The notes under the pieces were generated by a model, which did no database searches, was not told the origin of the DNA, and saw only the letters and a program-made list of their open reading frames with translations. From NCBI RefSeq assembly GCF_003387375.1, contig NZ_QUNG01000005.1, positions 248,001 to 312,000 on the forward strand: 64,000 nucleotides of DNA, in the 5' to 3' direction. Each line of letters starts with the position of its first letter. Position 1 is the stretch's first letter. Made by a program: the position numbers and the translations under genes. This document shows, piece by piece, positions 19,223-28,727 of the stretch. The DNA comes from Marinomonas pollencensis. Its GTDB lineage: Bacteria; Pseudomonadota; Gammaproteobacteria; Pseudomonadales; Marinomonadaceae.

Positions 19223-19891
19223 CTATTTGGCTTTTATCGCTTCAATAAAGAAGCGAAGAAATACCTTTAACGGCTGAGTGCTTTTTATCAAGCGTGTGCG
19301 ATGAACCGCACCTTCCCAGCCAATCCAAAAGGCTTGAGAAGTATCTTCGATACTCTCTGATAACTGAAGATGGCCTAATTTTTGGCCTTCTAATAGGCAT
19401 TTAGCTATGTGCTGCTGCCAACTTACATAGGTAGCTTGCAATTCTTCTCTAAATTCTTCAGAAAGTAGAGCAGATTCTTGCTCTAGATTCCCTACTAAAC
19501 AACCGCGCTTAAAGTCATGACGCACAATGCCTTCTTGCGCATCTTTAGCAAAGCGCTGTAGACGCTCAATAGGAGGAAAAGCATCGTCTAATAAAAAACT
19601 GCTCAACTTGGCTTCAAAATACTGCCTATAACGCGCTAACACCGCTAAACCAAAGGCCTCTTTACTAGAAAAGTAATGATAAAAAGACCCTTTAGGCACT
19701 CCTACAGAAGTTAATATCGACTCTAATCCGCTGCGAGTGAAGCCTGTTTCAGTTAATACCAACATACCCGCCCGCAATAAAACCTCACGGGTATCTTGCA
19801 TACTATTAGGGTGCTTTTTAGGACGCCCACGTCGAGGTTTGATGGGCTCTTCCACCGCTTGATTGATGAGAGTTACTTCAGAACCTAACAA
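19223..19891 (-). CDS. acuR: TetR-family repressor, AcuR-like
   Basis: A 222-residue TetR/AcrR regulator. A basic N-terminal tail (KPRRGRPKKHP) is followed by the helix-turn-helix with GLESILTSVGVPKGSFYHYF (about residues 54-73). The ligand domain holds FKRGCLVGNLEQE and FWIGWEGAVHRTRL, segments I recall as characteristic of AcuR, the acrylate-responsive repressor of acuI in Rhodobacter. It is next to acuI on the same strand (79 bp apart). Both genes are preceded by the same 15-bp palindrome, which suggests autoregulation and joint control. The effector (acrylate or acryloyl-CoA) is inferred from the family. Confidence 0.82.
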   Translation of the reverse strand: MLGSEVTLINQAVEEPIKPRRGRPKKHPNSMQDTREVLLRAGMLVLTETGFTRSGLESILTSVGVPKGSFYHYFSSKEAFGLAVLARYRQYFEAKLSSFLLDDAFPPIERLQRFAKDAQEGIVRHDFKRGCLVGNLEQESALLSEEFREELQATYVSWQQHIAKCLLEGQKLGHLQLSESIEDTSQAFWIGWEGAVHRTRLIKSTQPLKVFLRFFIEAIKAK

Positions 19892-19928
19892 AAAATCACC
19901 TGCCTAGTTTTATCTAATTTTAATAATT

Positions 19929-19943
19929 TAGACCACGTGTCTA
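19929..19943. promoter_or_regulatory. AcuR-type operator before acuR
   Basis: TAGACCACGTGTCTA is the second copy of the TAGAC-N5-GTCTA palindrome, 38 bp upstream of the acuR start. It implies autorepression. The half-sites are identical to those of the acuI site. Confidence 0.7.
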
Positions 19944-20991
19944 TTAAAATCAAATTAAAGGTTTAAAAATCATACAAGGGACTTTCTCAGTACGTATCTT
20001 GAGTCCGTGATACAAGCGCATAAGCTTTATGGTTACAGCAAAGTGAAGAGGTGATTGATAGCCACTTTATACAGCGAGTTAATTTACCTATTGTCTCGGC
20101 TTGAAAGCATTGTAAAGCTAACCATGACGTCATAATGACCTTTTGCACAGACAGATCCGCTCTCATTTTTTGAGCTAACACGTTTTTAGTAAACGCTGCG
20201 ATGAACTCATTGAATAAAATGAACGGAATGAAAAGCAACAAGAGTGGATGAAGGTGGTATCTAAAAAGTAGCAAGGCAAAAAATGTCACCTAGCAGAATT
20301 GACGTTATTTATTCGCAATTTGCGCAACTCTACAAGCTTAACGAATCTGTTACCTGGTTTTTAAGTGGCCATCTATAGGAGTGAAGCTTGAAAAAGAGAA
20401 AAGGGGGTTGTTGTGGCGAAATATGCCTAACTGCTGGGAGCTAAAAGTGACTCTTTGGTAGTCTTTCGAAGTAGATTTAGAAAAGTAGAATAGCAAGCAG
20501 CTGATCACCCTATAATACCAACTAATAAACCTCAAATGCGGGCAACAACCTCTCCACATAAGTGACCTAATCGTTACTCTCCCAGTAAACTCAACTTATG
20601 CTCTTATCTTATGGTTTATAAACTAGGCATTTTGGTTAGGCTTACAAGGTTAGGCTAAATACAATTAGGTAGGTAAGGTACTGTATTCACTGAGCTACGA
20701 AGTGCGACATCTTAACTGGGTCGCAGATTGATGGTATTGCAAGCTCCATGTTAACGACAAGATGATTGCTCTCTCTTGCAAACCCAACCAAACCACATTC
20801 TGCTAGATAAATAGACTTCCTTTCCACAGCTAAAATATTTTTCTTCACCGCCGCGACTTTCTGTCTGCGGCTATTCTCAGGCCCTAGGTTAAATTTTTCT
20901 TCAGTCAGATGACTGAATGCTTTGTTTGTGACGAATGATGGAAAGTTACTCACAATTTGGCCAGATTAAGACTTTCATGCTTTCTCCACAA
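19944..20991. other. Long region without a recognisable gene
   Basis: About 1 kb between acuR and the mnmG-side DnaA boxes. Minus-strand frames at 19987-20289 (100 codons), 20350-20559 (69) and 20687-20953 (88) have low-complexity or unfamiliar translations and no convincing ribosome-binding sites. I recognise no protein family in them. The region could be remnant DNA from past insertions at the edge of the 17-kb accessory block, but no terminal repeats or transposase motifs were seen. Confidence 0.4.
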
Positions 20992-21462
20992 TCTTGCTTA
21001 GACACTAAAAACCTAGCCGCAAACGAATTATTCACATTTAGATTTTTACAGAAAGTAAGGAAGTTAAAGTTTTTTCAATTTTTTGCTTGTGGATTGTTTT
21101 TCTTCGCCAAAGCCTTTTTTGACTGTGGATAAGTAAATAAATACCAATAAATACAGATATATAGATAAAGGCAATTTAAAAAAACCAATTGTTGATAAGT
21201 ATGGTGATAGGTCCATAAGAAGTTTTGCACAGTTTTTAACAAGTATGAGCCAAAAATTTCGCCGTGTATAACTACCCATTTTATGCACAGGTTGAGGTTA
21301 TCCACACCACAAGATAACGGCCCCTGTCTTAACAAGTTGTTATCCACGTAAAGCTATAATTTATATAACTATTTTGTTGTTATCCACTGATTTTTAGCTG
21401 CTATATAAACATAACAAACATAAAAAGACATATATATAATATACTTATATTAATATTGATGA
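20992..21462. other. Second DnaA-box cluster with AT-rich stretch, upstream of mnmG
   Basis: Perfect TTATNCACA boxes lie at 21124-21132 (reverse), 21281-21289 and 21298-21306. One-mismatch boxes lie at 20992-21000, 21088-21096 (reverse), 21263-21271 (reverse), 21340-21348 and 21380-21388. A very AT-rich tract (21349-21462, including TATATATAATATAC) follows. In E. coli oriC lies next to mnmG (gidA), and in Pseudomonas putida both the dnaA-side and the gidA-side regions have been reported to act as origins. This may be an alternative origin, a relic, or a DnaA-titrating or mnmG-regulating site. Confidence 0.65.
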
Positions 21463-21569
21463 CCGGGTAATGCCTTGTCACATCGCTTTCTTTTTCAAAA
21501 TTAGCCGATATACTAAGCGCCCTTATTCGAGTTGTTCGTTTTTTATTCATTTTATATTCCGAGGTTCCC

Positions 21570-23459
21570 GTGGATTTCCCAACCCGCTTTGATGTGATTG
21601 TGGTCGGTGGTGGACATGCTGGTACAGAAGCTGCTTTAGCTGCAGCACGTATGGGTGTGAAAACTTTATTGTTGTCCCACAACATTGAAACTTTAGGACA
21701 AATGTCCTGTAACCCTGCTATTGGTGGTATCGGGAAGTCCCACCTAGTAAAAGAAATTGATGCTTTAGACGGTGCAATGGCACTGGCAACAGATAAAGCA
21801 GGTATTCAATTTCGTACTTTGAATTCTCGTAAAGGCCCTGCTGTTCGAGCAACACGGGCTCAAGCAGACCGCGTTCTTTATAAAGCAGCGATTCGCTATC
21901 AACTAGAAAATCAAGAAAACCTATGGTTGTTCCAACAGTCTGCAGAAGATCTCATTGTTGAAGATGGCGCTGCACGTGGTGTGATCACCCAAACGGGTAT
22001 CCGCTTTAATAGTAAAACCGTTGTTTTAACCGCAGGTACATTTTTGGGCGGCATTATTCATGTTGGCTTACAAAATCATGCTGGTGGACGCGCAGGTGAT
22101 CCACCATCTATTGGTTTGGCTGAAAAACTACGCGCGCTTCCATTTCGTGTAGACCGTTTAAAAACAGGTACACCACCTCGTATTGATGCACGATCAGTAG
22201 ATTTTACTCAAATGCAAGCACAGCCAGGTGATGACACAACACCTGTCATGTCGTATATGGGTAATCGTGGCATGCATCCACGTCAAATTGAGTGTTTCAT
22301 CACTCATACTAACGAAAAAACCCACGATATTATTCGCAGCGGTATGGATCGTTCACCAATGTACACAGGTGTAATCGAAGGTGTTGGCCCACGTTATTGC
22401 CCTTCTATTGAAGATAAGATTGTTCGTTTCGCCGATAAAAATTCCCATCAAATCTTTATTGAGCCTGAAGGTCTAACAACCCACGAGCTCTATCCGAATG
22501 GTATCTCCACGTCTTTACCATTTGATGTCCAAGTGGAGCTTGTTCGCTCCATGAAAGGGATGGAAAACGCGCATATCATTCGTCCAGGTTATGCCATTGA
22601 GTATGATTACTTTAATCCGCAAGATCTAAAATACTCTTTAGAAACCAAACACATGCCAGGATTGTTCTTCGCTGGACAGATTAATGGTACAACCGGTTAT
22701 GAAGAAGCCGGTGCGCAGGGACTACTTGCGGGTACGAATGCGGCACTTTTGGCGCAAGAAAAAGACGCTTGGACACCGCGCCGTGATGAAGCTTATTTAG
22801 GTGTATTGGTTGATGATCTAATCACCATGGGTACCAAAGAACCGTACCGCATGTTTACCAGCCGTGCTGAATATCGTTTGATTCTACGTGAAGACAACGC
22901 AGATATGCGCTTAACGGAGAAAGGTCGTGAGCTTGGTTTAGTATCTGATGCTCGTTGGGAGCAGTTCTGTAAAAAGCGCGAAGCGATCGAGCTAGAAACT
23001 CAGCGTTTAAAATCCAGCTGGATTGTACCTAATTCACCTGAAGCTGACGAAGTGAACCCTAAACTTGAGACGCCAATTAGCCGTGAATACAGCTTATTAG
23101 ACCTATTGAAGCGTCCAGGTATCGTTTACAAAGACATTGCGAACTTAAAAAATGCACCTGAAGATGCGGTGGATGAGCAAGTCGCAGAGCAAGTTCAAAT
23201 CGCAGTAAAATATGCTGGGTATATCACTCGTCAAGCTGAAGATATTGAGCGCTTACGTCGTCAAGAAAACACGCCATTGCCAGAAGATCTGGATTACAGC
23301 AAGATGGAAGGACTGTCTAATGAGATCAAACAAAAATTGACTCAAGCCCGTCCAGCAACGCTTGCTGCGGCATCTCGAATCCAAGGTGTTACCCCAGCAG
23401 CAGTATCCTTACTATTAATTCATTTGAAAAAACGTGCGATTGCACGCAAAAGTGCCTAG
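21570..23459 (+). CDS. mnmG: tRNA uridine-5-carboxymethylaminomethyl(34) synthesis enzyme MnmG
   Basis: FAD-dependent partner of MnmE in wobble-U34 modification. The 629-residue protein starts [20 protein letters not shown], with the FAD-binding GGGHAG at 13-18. The GidA signatures [17 protein letters not shown] (about 47-63) and the segment [17 protein letters not shown] follow, and a helical C-terminal domain ends the protein. The start is GTG at 21570 with GAGG 5 bp upstream. It heads the mnmG-rsmG-parA-parB run. The DnaA-box cluster immediately upstream could tie its transcription to replication timing, as known for gidA in E. coli. Confidence 0.97.
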   Translation: MDFPTRFDVIVVGGGHAGTEAALAAARMGVKTLLLSHNIETLGQMSCNPAIGGIGKSHLVKEIDALDGAMALATDKAGIQFRTLNSRKGPAVRATRAQADRVLYKAAIRYQLENQENLWLFQQSAEDLIVEDGAARGVITQTGIRFNSKTVVLTAGTFLGGIIHVGLQNHAGGRAGDPPSIGLAEKLRALPFRVDRLKTGTPPRIDARSVDFTQMQAQPGDDTTPVMSYMGNRGMHPRQIECFITHTNEKTHDIIRSGMDRSPMYTGVIEGVGPRYCPSIEDKIVRFADKNSHQIFIEPEGLTTHELYPNGISTSLPFDVQVELVRSMKGMENAHIIRPGYAIEYDYFNPQDLKYSLETKHMPGLFFAGQINGTTGYEEAGAQGLLAGTNAALLAQEKDAWTPRRDEAYLGVLVDDLITMGTKEPYRMFTSRAEYRLILREDNADMRLTEKGRELGLVSDARWEQFCKKREAIELETQRLKSSWIVPNSPEADEVNPKLETPISREYSLLDLLKRPGIVYKDIANLKNAPEDAVDEQVAEQVQIAVKYAGYITRQAEDIERLRRQENTPLPEDLDYSKMEGLSNEIKQKLTQARPATLAAASRIQGVTPAAVSLLLIHLKKRAIARKSA

Positions 23460-23485
23460 AATCAGCAGCCGATAACGCCTTTTAA

Positions 23486-24124
23486 TTGGATTCGACTGTG
23501 ACTCACTTTGATGCCATTCAAAAAGGCGCCCAACAAATGGGCGCCAATTTATCTGATACCACTATTCAAACCTTGGTAGATTACTTAGCGATGTTCCAAA
23601 AATGGAATAAAGCTTACAATCTCACCGCGATTCGTGATGTTGATCAGATGATTTCATTACATCTGCTTGATAGCTTAGCTACCTTGCCCTTTATTACCGG
23701 TGACGACATTATTGATGTTGGGACTGGGCCTGGTTTGCCAGGTATGGTGCTGGCCATTTGCTACCCTGAAAAACGTTTTACTTTGCTGGACAGTAATGGC
23801 AAAAAAACACGTTTTCTCACCCAAGTTAAAATGGAACTGGGAATAAACAATGTTACTGTTGCCAATGAGCGAGTGGAAAAACACGCTCATCAAGGTCACT
23901 ATGATCATGTTATTTCTAGGGCCTTTGCTTCACTTCAAGACATGATAAACTGGACCTTACCACTGCCAAAGGACACAGGTAATTTTTTAGCGATGAAAGG
24001 GGTATACCCTAGTGAAGAGATTGCTGAATTGCCACCTGAAGTGGAAGTCATCAATATTGAACCGCTCAATGTGCCAACCATACAAGCCGAGCGCCATATG
24101 GTAGTGATGGCACGTAAAGGATAA
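23486..24124 (+). CDS. rsmG: 16S rRNA (guanine(527)-N(7))-methyltransferase RsmG
   Basis: Methylates N7 of G527 in 16S rRNA using S-adenosylmethionine. Up to 212 residues, with KWNKAYNLTAIRD (about 37-49), HLLDSL, the SAM-binding DVGTGPGLPGMVLA and SRAFASLQDM. The start is uncertain: TTG at 23486 gives 212 residues, GTG at 23498 gives 208; neither has a strong ribosome-binding site, and the family length is about 207. It is 26 bp after mnmG and 4 bp before parA, so it belongs to the same transcription unit. Confidence 0.95.
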   Translation: MDSTVTHFDAIQKGAQQMGANLSDTTIQTLVDYLAMFQKWNKAYNLTAIRDVDQMISLHLLDSLATLPFITGDDIIDVGTGPGLPGMVLAICYPEKRFTLLDSNGKKTRFLTQVKMELGINNVTVANERVEKHAHQGHYDHVISRAFASLQDMINWTLPLPKDTGNFLAMKGVYPSEEIAELPPEVEVINIEPLNVPTIQAERHMVVMARKG

Positions 24125-24128
24125 AAAA

Positions 24129-24917
24129 ATGGCGAGAATAATCGCAGTCACGAACCAAAAAGGTGGCGTAGGTAAAACTACTACTTGCGTCAATTTGGCC
24201 GCTTCTTTAGCGGCAATGAAACGTCGTGTACTTTTGATCGATCTCGACCCACAAGGTAATGCCACAACGGGAAGTGGATTAATCAAAGAAGAACTAGACA
24301 CCAGTGTTTTTGATGTTTTAGTCGGAAGTCATGGCGTAAAAGATGTCATGAAGCTGGTAATGGAAGACACGCCAGATGGTAAATATTGGGTGCTGCCTGC
24401 CAATGGCGATCTAACTGGAGCTGAAGTCGCACTATTGGACTTACCCAGCAAAGAAACGCGTTTACGGGCAGGGCTTTACGAGGTAGACAATGACTTCGAT
24501 TATATTTTACTAGACTGTCCGCCTGCGCTTAATATGCTAACCGTTAATGCGTTAGCGGCATCCCAAGGTGTGCTGATTCCTGTTCAATGCGAATACTATG
24601 CGCTCGAAGGTCTAACGGCTTTATTGCAAACCATTGAGCATATCTCGCGTGCATTAAACCCTTCATTAGAAATTGAAGGTATCCTGAGGACTATGTATGA
24701 TCCTCGCCCCAGCTTGACACATGACGTTTCAAATCAGTTGCAAAAGCACTTTGGCAGTAAAGTGTATGATACTGTGATCCCAAGAAATATTCGTCTTGCT
24801 GAAGCGCCGAGCTATGGTGTTCCAGTGTTGTATTATGAAAAACAATCTCGTGGCGCCATTGCTTATCTCGCTTTGGCGGGGGAGTTTATTAGAAAAAGGC
24901 ATGCCAAAACGGCATAG
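24129..24917 (+). CDS. parA: Chromosome partitioning ATPase ParA/Soj
   Basis: Deviant Walker ATPase that moves ParB-parS complexes over the nucleoid during chromosome segregation. The 262-residue product starts MARIIAVTNQKGGVGKTTTC, with the deviant Walker A at 11-18. DLDPQGNATTG (Walker A') and YILLDCPPALNML (Walker B) follow. AAGGA precedes the ATG and overlaps the end of rsmG. parB follows after 38 bp. The position beside the replication origin is normal for chromosomal parAB. Confidence 0.96.
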   Translation: MARIIAVTNQKGGVGKTTTCVNLAASLAAMKRRVLLIDLDPQGNATTGSGLIKEELDTSVFDVLVGSHGVKDVMKLVMEDTPDGKYWVLPANGDLTGAEVALLDLPSKETRLRAGLYEVDNDFDYILLDCPPALNMLTVNALAASQGVLIPVQCEYYALEGLTALLQTIEHISRALNPSLEIEGILRTMYDPRPSLTHDVSNQLQKHFGSKVYDTVIPRNIRLAEAPSYGVPVLYYEKQSRGAIAYLALAGEFIRKRHAKTA

Positions 24918-24955
24918 CTTAGTGGTTCGACTGATTTCAATTAGGGTATTAGAAG

Positions 24956-25837
24956 ATGACGATGAAAAAAAGAGGCTTGGGTCGCGGTTTGGATGCCTTA
25001 TTAGCGCCGCAGGCAACCACTACTGAGTCTAATGAGCCTGCTGGCAGTGAGCCAGTCAAAGGGTTAACTTATTTGCCAGTAGATTGGCTGTCTAAGGGTA
25101 AGTTCCAGCCTCGTCGTGATATGAATCCAGCCTTACTGGATGAATTAGCCTCTTCTATTCGCACCCAAGGCATTATGCAGCCCATTGTGGTTCGCCCAAT
25201 TGGCACTAATCAATATGAAATTATTGCCGGTGAACGCCGTTGGCGTGCTGCCAAATTGGCGGATCTAAGCCAAGTTCCTGTGATTGTGCGACATGTTGAA
25301 GACTCTGATGCTGTGGTGTTAGCCTTGATTGAAAACATTCAGCGTGAAGATTTAAATCCGGTAGAAGAAGCCTTAGCATTACAGCGCCTAGTAGAAGATT
25401 TTAATCTTACGCAACAGCAAGTCGCTGACACGGTTGGGAAATCTCGTTCTACCGTGGCTAATTTATTGCGCTTGCTTGGCCTATCACCTGAAGTGCGCCG
25501 CTTATTGGAGCATGGTGATATCGAAATGGGGCACGCGCGTGCTTTGCTGCCATTAGAACAGGAAAAACAAATTCAGGCGGCTTCTCAAGTAGTGACAAAG
25601 TCGCTTTCAGTTCGAGAGACTGAGCGATTGGTTAAATTACTCCAAGCCCCTGAAAAAGATGAAAAAAATACCCCCGTCTTACCTGATTTTAACGCGGAAG
25701 CTGAAAAAATTAGCCAATCTATTAATGCCCAGGTAAAAATCCAACCCTCTGCCAAAGGCAAGGGGAAAGTGGTGATTGAGTACCGTAATCCTGAGCATCT
25801 TGAGCTCTTGATCAGTGAGCTCTTTACGAAAAAATAA
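24956..25837 (+). CDS. parB: Chromosome partitioning protein ParB/Spo0J
   Basis: CTP-dependent DNA clamp that loads at parS sites. The 293-residue protein starts MTMKKRGLGRGLDALLAP, the conserved N-terminal segment that stimulates ParA. The ParB/Srx CTPase domain includes FQPRRDM and IIAGERRWRAAK. The helix-turn-helix follows (QQVADTVGKSRSTVANLLRLL), then a C-terminal dimerisation domain. ATG at 24956 or 24962 could be the start. I found no complete parS palindrome (TGTTTCACGTGAAACA) in the window. Confidence 0.96.
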   Translation: MTMKKRGLGRGLDALLAPQATTTESNEPAGSEPVKGLTYLPVDWLSKGKFQPRRDMNPALLDELASSIRTQGIMQPIVVRPIGTNQYEIIAGERRWRAAKLADLSQVPVIVRHVEDSDAVVLALIENIQREDLNPVEEALALQRLVEDFNLTQQQVADTVGKSRSTVANLLRLLGLSPEVRRLLEHGDIEMGHARALLPLEQEKQIQAASQVVTKSLSVRETERLVKLLQAPEKDEKNTPVLPDFNAEAEKISQSINAQVKIQPSAKGKGKVVIEYRNPEHLELLISELFTKK

Positions 25838-25910
25838 AGTAATTTTGTGACAAGTTGATTTTTCTATCTAGACATAAATCTTAAGAAGTGGTGAGAGTGG
25901 TCAGTTTCGG

Positions 25911-25939
25911 TTGATCACAGCTTCTAATACTCATATAAT
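25911..25939 (+). promoter_or_regulatory. Putative promoter of the atp operon
   Basis: TTGATC (25911-25916) and a perfect TATAAT (25934-25939) are spaced by 17 bp, about 80 bp before atpI. Transcription would start near 25946, giving a short leader that contains the small ORF at 25969. Confidence 0.65.
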
Positions 25940-25968
25940 GCGTCGAATTTTAGAATTGAAGGAAGAAA

Positions 25969-26025
25969 ATGCACTTTCCTTGCTTTGTTTTGGTGCATGG
26001 TAAAAAGGTAGGAAAAAATGACTAA
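25969..26025 (+). CDS. Possible 18-residue leader ORF overlapping the atpI start
   Basis: ATG at 25969 with a good ribosome-binding site (AAGGAAGAAA) opens an 18-codon frame, MHFPCFVLVHGKKVGKND. Its stop (26023-26025) overlaps the atpI start at 26018 by 8 bp. It lies just after the predicted atp promoter. The arrangement would allow translational coupling to atpI. No family is recognised, and expression is unproven. Confidence 0.35.
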   Translation: MHFPCFVLVHGKKVGKND

Positions 26026-26422
26026 CAAGAAGCCTTTAAGTGCGACAGCTCTGCTTCTTGCTAAGAAACAATCGGTCATGCGATTTATTTTTTTGCAGAT
26101 TCTTTTCGTTTTCTTCGTTTCTTTGGGAATTTTTTGCTTTGTTGGTGGTCTCTACGGGTACTCTTTTGTACTTGGAGCTCTTTGTAGTATCGCCCCTAGT
26201 ATTTATATGGCGTGGCGCGTCTTCGGATATCGAGGAACACGACCTGCTAAGGATGTAGTAAGAGCATTCTATCGAGGAGAAGCCGGTAAATTGGTTTTGA
26301 CAGCGGTGTTATTGTCGCTGGTTTTTCTTCTTATTAAGCCATTAGCGGCAGGCAGTTTTTTTGCTGGTTTTGGTATTGCGATTTTGAGTCACTGGCTCAG
26401 CCCTTTTGTACTGAATAAATAG
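26018..26422 (+). CDS. atpI: ATP synthase accessory protein I
   Basis: A small hydrophobic protein (134 residues) with four predicted membrane helices, for example FIFLQILFVFFVSLGIFCF near residue 23 and LVLTAVLLSLVFLLI near 90. It is the first gene of the F1Fo operon, the usual place of atpI, whose product helps assemble the c-ring. The sequence GEAGKLVLTA is typical of the AtpI/UncI family. The ATG at 26018 is preceded by AGGAAAAA. Confidence 0.9.
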   Translation: MTNKKPLSATALLLAKKQSVMRFIFLQILFVFFVSLGIFCFVGGLYGYSFVLGALCSIAPSIYMAWRVFGYRGTRPAKDVVRAFYRGEAGKLVLTAVLLSLVFLLIKPLAAGSFFAGFGIAILSHWLSPFVLNK

Positions 26423-26453
26423 CAGTACAAGAGGATAAGGTTTTAATCATTGA

Positions 26454-27293
<840 letters not shown>

Positions 27294-27331
27294 AAAAGAG
27301 TTCTTTAGTTATATTTATTTCTTGAATCTAA

Positions 27332-27613
<282 letters not shown>

Positions 27614-27670
27614 GATTCTGTGATACTTTGCAGAAACGATTTTTAAACGACTTAGAGCGAGGATATTAGC

Positions 27671-28141
27671 GTGAACTTAAATCTCACACTTATAGGCCAA
27701 GCTATCTCGTTTGCGATTTTTGTCTGGTTCTGCATGAAATATGTGTGGCCACCAGTTATTGCTGCGCTCGAAGAGCGTAGCAAAAAAATTGCAGACGGTT
27801 TGGAAGCAGCGAACCGTGCTTCACGTGATCTAGAGACAGCTCAAGAACAAGCTGCTCAAACATTACGTGAAAGCAAGGAACAAGCGGCCGAGATTATTGA
27901 ACAAGCCAACAAACGTGCGAACCAAATGATCGACGAGGCGAAAGAGCAGGTAATTGCCGATGGCAAGCGTCTGCGCGAAGCGGCTCAAGCAGAAATAGAA
28001 CAAGATGTTGTGCGTGCTAAAGAAGCATTGCGAGCTCAAGTTTCTGTTCTAGCTTATGCCGGTGCCGAGCGTATTTTGGGTGCCACTATTGACGAAAAAG
28101 CACATAGCGAGATCGTTGAACAACTCGCCAAAGAGCTTTAA
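27671..28141 (+). CDS. atpF: ATP synthase Fo subunit b
   Basis: Peripheral stalk subunit of 156 residues, with one N-terminal membrane helix ([24 protein letters not shown]) and a long charged coiled coil. It begins at a GTG at 27671 with GAGGA upstream. The length equals that of E. coli subunit b. It is followed by atpH after 11 bp. Confidence 0.97.
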   Translation: MNLNLTLIGQAISFAIFVWFCMKYVWPPVIAALEERSKKIADGLEAANRASRDLETAQEQAAQTLRESKEQAAEIIEQANKRANQMIDEAKEQVIADGKRLREAAQAEIEQDVVRAKEALRAQVSVLAYAGAERILGATIDEKAHSEIVEQLAKEL

Positions 28142-28152
28142 GCGAGGGTCTA

Positions 28153-28689
28153 ATGGCTGAATTAAAAACAGTCGCGCGACCGTACGCTAAAGCGGCTTTT
28201 GAAGTAGCTCGCGAGCAAGGGCAAGTAACAGAATGGGCTAGTATGTTAAACATATTAGCGTCTGTTACTTCTGAGCCTAAGCTTAAAACTGCTCTTCAGA
28301 ACCCAGCTTTTAGTGCGGAAGAGAAGGCAAACGCTCTAGCGGAAGTTTGTGCTGAAGTAACAAGCGAACAAGGTAAAGCATTTTTGCTTAACCTAGCAGA
28401 AAACAAGCGTTTATTGCTGTTGCCTGCGATTTCAACGTTATTTCAAATGTTTAAATTGAATTTCGAAAAAGCGGTAGACGTTAAGTTTACATCAGCGTTC
28501 GAACTATCAACTGAACAAGCACAAGCATTAGCCGCTTCGTTGGCGAAAAAGTTAGATCGTACGGTCAACTTAACCAATGAAACAGACGCGAGCCTAATTG
28601 GTGGCGTGGTTATCCGTACCGGTGACTTAATCATCGACGGTTCAGTACGCGGTAAATTAGCGAAACTGGCCGAGGCGATAAACTCCTAG
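28153..28689 (+). CDS. atpH: ATP synthase F1 subunit delta
   Basis: The 178-residue delta subunit connects the b-dimer stalk to the top of the alpha3-beta3 hexamer. It starts MAELKTVARPYAKAAFEVA and ends with the family segment GGVVIRTGDLIIDGSVRGKLAKL. GAGGG lies just before the ATG. Length matches E. coli AtpH (177). Confidence 0.97.
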   Translation: MAELKTVARPYAKAAFEVAREQGQVTEWASMLNILASVTSEPKLKTALQNPAFSAEEKANALAEVCAEVTSEQGKAFLLNLAENKRLLLLPAISTLFQMFKLNFEKAVDVKFTSAFELSTEQAQALAASLAKKLDRTVNLTNETDASLIGGVVIRTGDLIIDGSVRGKLAKLAEAINS

Positions 28690-28727
28690 TATTTCGTTAA
28701 ATCGAAAACAGGGTTGAGGAATTTAGC

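Noticed and set aside
19987..20289. 100-codon minus-strand frame after acuR
   Set aside because: Composition is low-complexity and Leu/Phe-rich at the start, there is no ribosome-binding site, and no family is recognised; not called as a gene.
20687..20953. 88-codon minus-strand frame before the mnmG-side DnaA boxes
   Set aside because: No recognisable domain and no good start signal; possibly a gene remnant, but unsupported.
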